NCBI GenBank assembly: GCA_029266935.1
Contig: JAQSVY010000017.1
Coordinates: 1-15,904, forward strand
DNA from: Burkholderiales bacterium
GTDB lineage: Bacteria > Pseudomonadota > Gammaproteobacteria > Burkholderiales > SG8-39
DNA length: 15,904 nt
Direction of reading: 5' to 3'
Each line of letters begins with the position of its first letter. Positions within the stretch are counted from its first letter, which is position 1. The notes under the pieces are model-generated. The model was given only the letters and a program-made list of their open reading frames with translations. It was not told the origin of the DNA and made no database searches. Below are positions 11,280-15,904 of the stretch, piece after piece. A program made the translations under genes and the position numbers.

Positions 11280-13054
11280 GCAAAAGTGCGCTCGCCCTGA
11301 GAACCGAGGAAAGGCGGTCGAGCCTCCCGCAGGAGATCGCGCGCGCCATCCTCGACGGGTTCGACCGGCACTACCGCCTGTTCCGCGCGGCCGCGCTCGA
11401 GGCGCGGCAGCTGTTCGAGCGCGCCGCCTGGCCGGCGATGCGCAGCCTCGCGCGCGAGCGCATTCAGATGTACGACCTGCGCGTCGAGGAGGCGGTGCGC
11501 GCGCTGCTCGACCGCTTTCCGGCGGCCGAGCTCGACGAGTCGCTGTGGCCGGCGATCAAGCTCGCCTACATCGGCCTGCTGCACGAGCACAAGCAGCCGG
11601 AATGCGCCGAGACCTTCTACAACTCGGTCGCCTGCCAGGTGCTGCACCGGCGCTACTACCGCAACGAGTTCATCTTCTGGCGTCCGGCGGTGGCGACCGA
11701 GCACCTCGAGGGGGAGCGGCCGACTTACCGCTGCTATTACCCACTCAAGGACGGCCTGCGCCGCACGCTCGAGGCGATGATCGACAGCTTCGGCCTGGAG
11801 AACCCCTGGGAGGACCGCCGGCGCGACCTGCGCAACGTGCTGCGCGCCCTGCGCCGGCATTTCCCGCGGCCGGTGCGCGTGCGGCCGGACCTGCAGGTCC
11901 AGGTGCTGGGGTCGCTGTTCTTCCGCAACAAGGGCGCCTACATCGTCGGGCGCATGATCAACGCCCAGCGCGAGCTGCCTTTCGCGGTGCCGATCCTGCA
12001 GAACGAGCGCGGCGAGCTCTACCTGGACGCGCTACTCGTCGGCGAGGACCAGCTGCTGGTGCTGTTCTCCTTCGCCCGCGCCTACTTCTTCGTCGACATG
12101 GAGGTCCCCGCGGCGTTCGTCTCGTTCCTGCGCTCGCTGATGCCGCGCAAGCCGCGCGCCGAGCTGTACATGGCGGTGGGCCTCGCCAAGCAGGGCAAGA
12201 CGCTCTTCTATCGCGACCTGCACTACCACCTCAGGCACTCGACCGACCGTTTTGTGGTCGCCCCCGGGATCCGCGGCATGGTAATGCTCGTCTTCACCCT
12301 GCCCTCCTTCCCCTACGTCTTCAAGGTCATCCGCGACCGCTTCGCGCCGCCCAAGGACATTGACCACCAAACGGTGAAAGACAAGTACCTGATGGTGAAG
12401 CTGCACGACCGGGTCGGGCGCATGGCCGACACTCTGGAATACTCACTGGTCGCGCTGCCATTGAATCGTTTTGAAGAAGAATTACTGCAGGAACTGCGGC
12501 GCGAGTGCGCCTCAGTGGTCGAGCTGGACGGCGACGAGTTGGTGATCGGCCATGTCTACATCGAGCGGCGCATGCGCCCGCTCAACATGCACGTCGAGGA
12601 GCTCAAGGGGGAGCGCGACGAGGCGCGCCTGCGCGAACTGCTGCGCGAGTACGGCAACGCCATCAAGGAGCTCGCCGGCGCCGGCATCTTCCCTGGCGAC
12701 ATGCTGCTCAAGAATTTCGGCGTGACGCGGCACGAGCGCGTCGTCTTCTACGACTACGACGAGATTCAGCCGATGGGCGAGCTCAACTTCCGCCCCATCC
12801 CTGCAGCCGCGAGCTACGAAGAGGAGCTCGCGGCGGAGCCGTACTGGACGGTGCGCGAGCACGACGTCTTCCCCGAGCAGTTCGACCGCTTCCTCGTCGC
12901 CGACCCGCGAGCGCGGGAGATCTTCTACGAATACCACCGGAATCTCCTCGATCCGGCGTTCTGGCGCGCCAAGCAGGCTGCCGTGCGCGGCGGCGAGCAG
13001 GAGGACGTGTTTCCCTACCCCGAGGCCGCCCGCTTTCCTAGGGAAGGCCGCTGA
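11276..13054 (+). CDS. aceK: Isocitrate dehydrogenase kinase/phosphatase
   Basis: AceK phosphorylates and dephosphorylates isocitrate dehydrogenase, diverting isocitrate to AceA during growth on acetate. It has 592 residues, against 578 in E. coli. The N-terminal regulatory half includes [10 protein letters not shown] (128-137) and [16 protein letters not shown] (211-226). The bifunctional catalytic half has the ATP loop [14 protein letters not shown] (327-340), K350 in VFKVIRD, D385 in RVGRMADT, D475 in [12 protein letters not shown] and D493 in VFYDYDEI, all aligning with E. coli catalytic or nucleotide-binding residues. The start is GTG at 11276, overlapping the aceA stop as GTGA, so translation is probably coupled. 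The frame is also open through aceA, which is a high-GC artefact. It ends 17 bp inside the convergent yggU. Confidence 0.96.
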
Positions 13055-13265
13055 TCTCGACGCGCTTCTGACGCGATTTCAGCCCGGCCACGATGCGCAC
13101 GTCGCGCTTGGCCACCCCGTAGTGTGCGGCGAGGAATTCGATCAACGCCTCGTTCGCCTTGCCATCGACCGCGCGCGCAGCCAGGCGCACCTTGATGCGC
13201 TCCCCGTGGCGCCCCGCGAATTCGCTCACGCGCGCGCCCGGCTGCACGTGCAGGTCGAGGATCAA
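13038..13265 (-). CDS. yggU: YggU/DUF167 family protein, short N-terminus
   Basis: This small UPF0235 (DUF167) protein is of unknown biochemical function. It has 75 residues from a TTG at 13265, against about 96 in E. coli. The core is clear: LDLHVQPGARVSEFAGRHGERIKVRLAA, then the hallmark VDGKANEALIEFLA and a C-terminal [13 protein letters not shown]. No ATG or GTG and no Shine-Dalgarno lies upstream in frame, although the frame stays open back into yggT. The true start is therefore uncertain, and about ten N-terminal residues may be absent or begin at a rare codon. It is last in yggS-proC-yggT-yggU, 10 bp after yggT, and its end overlaps the convergent aceK by 17 bp. Confidence 0.85.
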   Translation of the reverse strand: MILDLHVQPGARVSEFAGRHGERIKVRLAARAVDGKANEALIEFLAAHYGVAKRDVRIVAGLKSRQKRVEISGLP

Positions 13266-13275
13266 CGCGCGGAGA

Positions 13276-13827
13276 TCAGAGCGCGACCGCGGCCGCGCGC
13301 AGATGGCCGACGAGGATGAGAAGCACTTGGACGATGACGAGCAGCACGAGCGGCGTGAGGTCGATGCTGCCGATCGGCGGCACGAACCGCCGCAGCGGGC
13401 GCAGAAACGGGCGCGTCACCATGTCGAACATCGGCGCGAACGGCGCGTACGGATTGAGCCAGGAGAAGACCACCTGCACGATGATGGCGAACACGAGGAT
13501 GTACAGGCTGTAGCGCAGCAGGTCCACGGCGGCGAGCGCCGCGAGAGCGGCAACGCCCGGCTCGGCGCCGACGATCGCCGCCTGAATCCACAGACCGAGC
13601 GCCTGCAGCGCCCAGGCGAGGAGCAGCGTCGACAGGTCCAGGCCGGCGAGCCCAGGGATGACGCGCCGCGCCGGCATCACGCACCAGCTGGTGGTCGCCA
13701 GCAGGAACTCGCCCAGCGGATTGCGGAACGGCACGCGCAGCCAATGGAAGTGGAAGCGCGCCAGCAGCAGGAAGACGAAGAACGCCGCCACCGTGTCAAC
13801 GAGGAAGATGGCGACCTGGGCAAGCAC
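13276..13827 (-). CDS. yggT: YggT family membrane protein
   Basis: This 183-residue inner-membrane protein has two YggT repeats. Each has a hydrophobic pair of segments and a loop with the pattern NPxxxF...P.RR: FRNPLGEF with MPARRVIPGLAGLDLS in the first, and LNPYAPFAPMFDMVTRPFLRPLRR with FVPPIGSIDLTP in the second. The start is GTG at 13827, overlapping the last bases of proC. AAGGA lies 5 bases upstream within the proC end, which supports this start over the longer open frame reaching 14094. Family members have been linked to osmotic or ion stress and to membrane protein localisation, but the molecular role is not settled. The pairing with proC and yggS is widely conserved. Confidence 0.9.
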   Translation of the reverse strand: MLAQVAIFLVDTVAAFFVFLLLARFHFHWLRVPFRNPLGEFLLATTSWCVMPARRVIPGLAGLDLSTLLLAWALQALGLWIQAAIVGAEPGVAALAALAAVDLLRYSLYILVFAIIVQVVFSWLNPYAPFAPMFDMVTRPFLRPLRRFVPPIGSIDLTPLVLLVIVQVLLILVGHLRAAAVAL

Positions 13828-13828
13828 C

Positions 13829-14638
13829 TCAGTCCTTCCCCAGCTCGTCGCCGAGCTCACCGCCGCGGCGCACCGCGGCTTCCAGCGCGCGCGCCAGCCG
13901 CTCGGCGAGCTGCTCGGCGTCGAAGGCCTTGAGAGCGGCCTCCGTCGTCCCGCCCTTGGAGGTGACGTTCCTGCGCAGCATCGAGGGCGGCTCGGCGCTG
14001 CCGGCGGCGAGCTTCGCCGCGCCGAGCACCGTGTGCAGCGCGAGGCGCTGCGCCTCCGGCGCGCCGATGCCGCTGCGCTCGGCAAAGGCGGCAAGCTGCT
14101 CCATGAACCAAAAGACGTACGCCGGGCCGTTGCCCGACACCGCGGTCACGACATCGATCAGGCGCTCATCGCTCAGCCACACCACTTCGCCCGCGGCGGC
14201 GAGCACCTGCTCGGCCCGGCCGCGCTCCTCCGGCGTGACCCCGGGAGGCGCATACAGCCCCGTGATGCCGGCGGCGATCAGCGCCGGCGTGTTGGGCATG
14301 CAGCGCACGATCTTGCGATGTCCGCCGAGCCAGCGCGACAGTGAGGCAATGCGCACGCCGGCAGCGATGCTGATGACGAGCTTGCCGCCCATCGCGCCGC
14401 CCAGCGAGGCGAGCGCGCGCCTCATGTCCTGCGGCTTGACGGCGAGCACCAGCACGTCGGCGCCGCCGGTCGCGGCATCGGGCGCGGTGCTCACGCGCAC
14501 CCGGTGCGCCGCGAGGCGCTCGCGCGCGGCCGGGTTCACCTCGATCACCGAGATCGCGCGCGCGTCGAACCCCCGTGCCAGCAGCCCGCCGATCAGGGCG
14601 TTCGCCATGTTTCCGCCGCCGAGGAAGGCTATTTTCAT
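13829..14638 (-). CDS. proC: Pyrroline-5-carboxylate reductase
   Basis: ProC reduces 1-pyrroline-5-carboxylate to proline with NAD(P)H, the last step of proline synthesis. It has 269 residues, full length. The N-terminal Rossmann motif is FLGGGNMANALIGGL (5-19). Then come VLAVKPQDM (65-72), CMPNTPALIAAGITGLYA (113-130), SGNGPAYVFWF (168-178) and the C-terminal family signature VTSKGGTTEAAL (225-236). The start is ATG at 14638 with a weak GAG-type ribosome site; the open frame extends to 14734, but the extension overlaps yggS and is arginine-rich noise. It lies 19 bp after yggS and overlaps the yggT start. Confidence 0.95.
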   Translation of the reverse strand: MKIAFLGGGNMANALIGGLLARGFDARAISVIEVNPAARERLAAHRVRVSTAPDAATGGADVLVLAVKPQDMRRALASLGGAMGGKLVISIAAGVRIASLSRWLGGHRKIVRCMPNTPALIAAGITGLYAPPGVTPEERGRAEQVLAAAGEVVWLSDERLIDVVTAVSGNGPAYVFWFMEQLAAFAERSGIGAPEAQRLALHTVLGAAKLAAGSAEPPSMLRRNVTSKGGTTEAALKAFDAEQLAERLARALEAAVRRGGELGDELGKD

Positions 14639-14657
14639 GGCTCGCTTTCGGGCTCGG

Positions 14658-15314
14658 TCACGCGACGCTCTTCGCGTCCTGCCGCGCGCCGAAGATCGCG
14701 GTGCCGACGCGCACCATGGTTGCGCCCTCGGCAATCGCGAGATCCATGTCGTCCGACATGCCCATGGAAAGGGTGTCGAAAGAGAATTTCTCCCTCAACT
14801 GCTCGAACAGGGACTTCACCGTCCTATAACGTTCGCGAAGCGCACCGGGCTCGGGAATGGCCATCAGGCCGCGCAATTTCAGCCGGGGCATCTGCCCCAC
14901 TGCTTCTGCAAGCGCGAGCGCCTCCTCGGGCGCGACGCCGCTCTTGCTCGATTCCGCGGAAGCGTTCACTTGGATCAGCACGTTTAGCGGCGGAAGCCCC
15001 TCGGGGCGCTGCTCGGAGAGGCGCCGTGCAATTTTTTCCCTGTCGATAGTCTGCACCCAAGCGAAATGCTCGGCTGCGGCTCGCGTCTTGTTGCTTTGCA
15101 GCGGCCCGATGAGGTGCCATTCGAGCCCGGGAAGCGCCTGCATCTTCGCCAGCGCTTCCCGCACGTAATTCTCCCCGAAGGCTTTTTGCCCGGCGGCGAC
15201 CGCCTCCTGGATGCGCTCGACGCTCTGGCCCTTCGATACTGCCAACAAAGTCACCCCGCGCACGCGTTCCAGGCGCTTTCCTATTGCTTGCAGGTTGTGC
15301 GCGATTCCCGTCAT
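14658..15314 (-). CDS. yggS: PLP homeostasis protein YggS (PLPBP family)
   Basis: YggS is a fold-type III pyridoxal-phosphate binding protein without known catalysis that keeps PLP and amino-acid pools balanced. It has 218 residues, slightly shorter than E. coli YggS because the helix-to-strand linker before TLLAVSK is about nine residues shorter. The PLP lysine is K28 in LLAVSKGQ. Other blocks are GENYVREALAK, WHLIGPLQSNKTR, VNASAESSKSGV, LRGLMAIPEPG, TLSMGMSDDMDLAIAEGATMVRVGTAIFGAR. The start is ATG at 15314, giving MTGIAHNLQAIGKRL, like E. coli MNDIAHNL. No Shine-Dalgarno is visible before it, so initiation may be weak or leaderless. First gene of the yggS-proC-yggT-yggU operon; divergent from pilT. 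Confidence 0.94.
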   Translation of the reverse strand: MTGIAHNLQAIGKRLERVRGVTLLAVSKGQSVERIQEAVAAGQKAFGENYVREALAKMQALPGLEWHLIGPLQSNKTRAAAEHFAWVQTIDREKIARRLSEQRPEGLPPLNVLIQVNASAESSKSGVAPEEALALAEAVGQMPRLKLRGLMAIPEPGALRERYRTVKSLFEQLREKFSFDTLSMGMSDDMDLAIAEGATMVRVGTAIFGARQDAKSVA

Positions 15315-15325
15315 AATGCGTTGAA

Positions 15326-15350
15326 GTAGCGAAGAAAAATACTTCTCTAC
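15326..15350. promoter_or_regulatory. Inverted repeat in the yggS / pilT divergent spacer
   Basis: GTAGcGAAG (15326-15334) and CTTCtCTAC (15342-15350) are complementary except for one central mismatch and flank the AT-only stretch AAAAATA. The dyad takes up nearly half of the 55-bp spacer and lies upstream of both starts. It could be an operator or a promoter core. No clean -35/-10 pair is visible on either strand. Confidence 0.35.
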
Positions 15351-15357
15351 CGCGTTC

Positions 15358-15363
15358 GGGAGG
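15358..15363 (+). promoter_or_regulatory. pilT ribosome binding site
   Basis: GGGAGG, followed by ATTGTA, lies 6 bases before the pilT ATG at 15370. It is a near-consensus Shine-Dalgarno and fixes the start codon. Confidence 0.75.
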
Positions 15364-15369
15364 ATTGTA

Positions 15370-15904
15370 ATGGATCTCACTGAGTTGCTCGCCTTCGTCG
15401 TCAAGAACAAGGCGTCCGACCTGCACTTGTCCTCGGGGCTGCCGCCGATGATCCGCGTGCACGGCGACGTGCGACGCATCAACGTGCCACCGATGGAGCA
15501 CAAGGAAGTGCACGCCATGATCTACGACATCATGAACGACGGACAGAGGAAGTTCTACGAGGAAAACCTCGAGTGCGACTTCTCGTTCGCGGTGCCGAAT
15601 CTGGCGCGCTTCCGCGTCAACGCCTTCGTGCAGGAGCGCGGCGCCGCCGCGGTGATGCGGACCATCCCTTCGAAGATCCTCTCCCTCGAGGACCTGAAGG
15701 CGCCCAAAATCTTCGCCGACATCGCCGATCAGCCGCGCGGGATCGTGCTCGTCACCGGGCCGACCGGCTCGGGCAAGTCGACCACCCTCGCGGCCATGGT
15801 CAACTACATCAACGAGAACGAGCACGGCCACATCCTCACCATCGAGGACCCGATCGAGTTCGTGCACGAGTCGAAGAAGTGCCTGATCAACCAGCGCGAG
15901 GTCG
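15370..15904 (+). CDS. pilT: Type IV pilus retraction ATPase PilT, N-terminal part (cut by window edge)
   Basis: PilT is the hexameric cytoplasmic ATPase that drives pilus retraction, hence twitching motility and often DNA uptake. The first 178 codons are present; the rest lies beyond the window. The PAS-like N-domain begins MDLTELLAFVVKNKASDLHLS, then PPMIRVHGDVRRI, FVQERGAAAVMRTIP, and the RecA-like domain starts about residue 110. Walker A is GPTGSGKST (130-138) with K136, the same number as in Pseudomonas PilT. The Asp-box segment ILTIEDPIEFVH (155-166) follows. The HIS box and Walker B would be downstream. A strong ribosome site sits 6 bases before the ATG. PilU is a relative, but the N-terminus and DLHLSSGLPPMIRVHGDV favour PilT. 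Confidence 0.94.
   Translation, partial: MDLTELLAFVVKNKASDLHLSSGLPPMIRVHGDVRRINVPPMEHKEVHAMIYDIMNDGQRKFYEENLECDFSFAVPNLARFRVNAFVQERGAAAVMRTIPSKILSLEDLKAPKIFADIADQPRGIVLVTGPTGSGKSTTLAAMVNYINENEHGHILTIEDPIEFVHESKKCLINQREV

Noticed and set aside
13829..14734. Longer proC beginning at 14734 with an extra 32 residues.
   Set aside because: The extension is Arg-rich, overlaps yggS codons and lacks family similarity; the ATG at 14638 gives MKIAFLGGGNMA, the standard ProC start.

Overview
The window is about 16 kb of high-GC chromosomal DNA (roughly two-thirds G+C by eye) from a member of the Proteobacteria, most likely a betaproteobacterium. The protein sequences point there: a Burkholderia-like PyrE N-terminus ([16 protein letters not shown]), a beta-type MreB, and a gatCAB cluster divergent from mreBCD-mrdA-rodA. 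Nearly all of it is housekeeping DNA. I see no mobile element, phage gene, CRISPR array, tRNA or rRNA.

Layout, left to right. (1) The 5' end of pyrE (minus strand, cut by the window edge) is divergent from a small exported coiled-coil protein. (2) A minus-strand operon gatC-gatA-orf53-gatB encodes the tRNA-dependent amidotransferase; orf53 is a possible, previously uncalled 53-codon gene that exactly fills the gatA-gatB gap. (3) Divergent from gatC is the plus-strand cell-shape and elongasome operon mreB-mreC-mreD-mrdA-rodA, with stop/start overlaps or very short spacers throughout. (4) A 180-bp spacer carries a strong GNRA-loop hairpin and two further inverted repeats. (5) Then come aceA (isocitrate lyase) and aceK (isocitrate dehydrogenase kinase/phosphatase), overlapping by 4 bp. 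(6) A convergent minus-strand operon yggS-proC-yggT-yggU follows. (7) Divergent from yggS, pilT begins and runs off the right edge.

How the genes work together. GatCAB completes Gln-tRNA and/or Asn-tRNA by transamidation. MreBCD, PBP2 and RodA form the Rod complex that builds the lateral cell wall. AceA and AceK set the split of isocitrate between the TCA cycle and the glyoxylate bypass. YggS, ProC and YggT are a common neighbour set (PLP homeostasis, proline synthesis, membrane protein). PilT powers type IV pilus retraction.

The most unusual observation is in mreB. The gene is in frame and otherwise well conserved, but it lacks about 33 residues after the EEPMA motif, including the whole phosphate-2 (DIGGGTTE-type) nucleotide-binding loop. 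Either this MreB cannot bind ATP normally or the assembly lost about 99 bp. Secondary points are orf53, a hairpin that would hide the mreC ribosome binding site, and several small dyads in the divergent intergenic regions.
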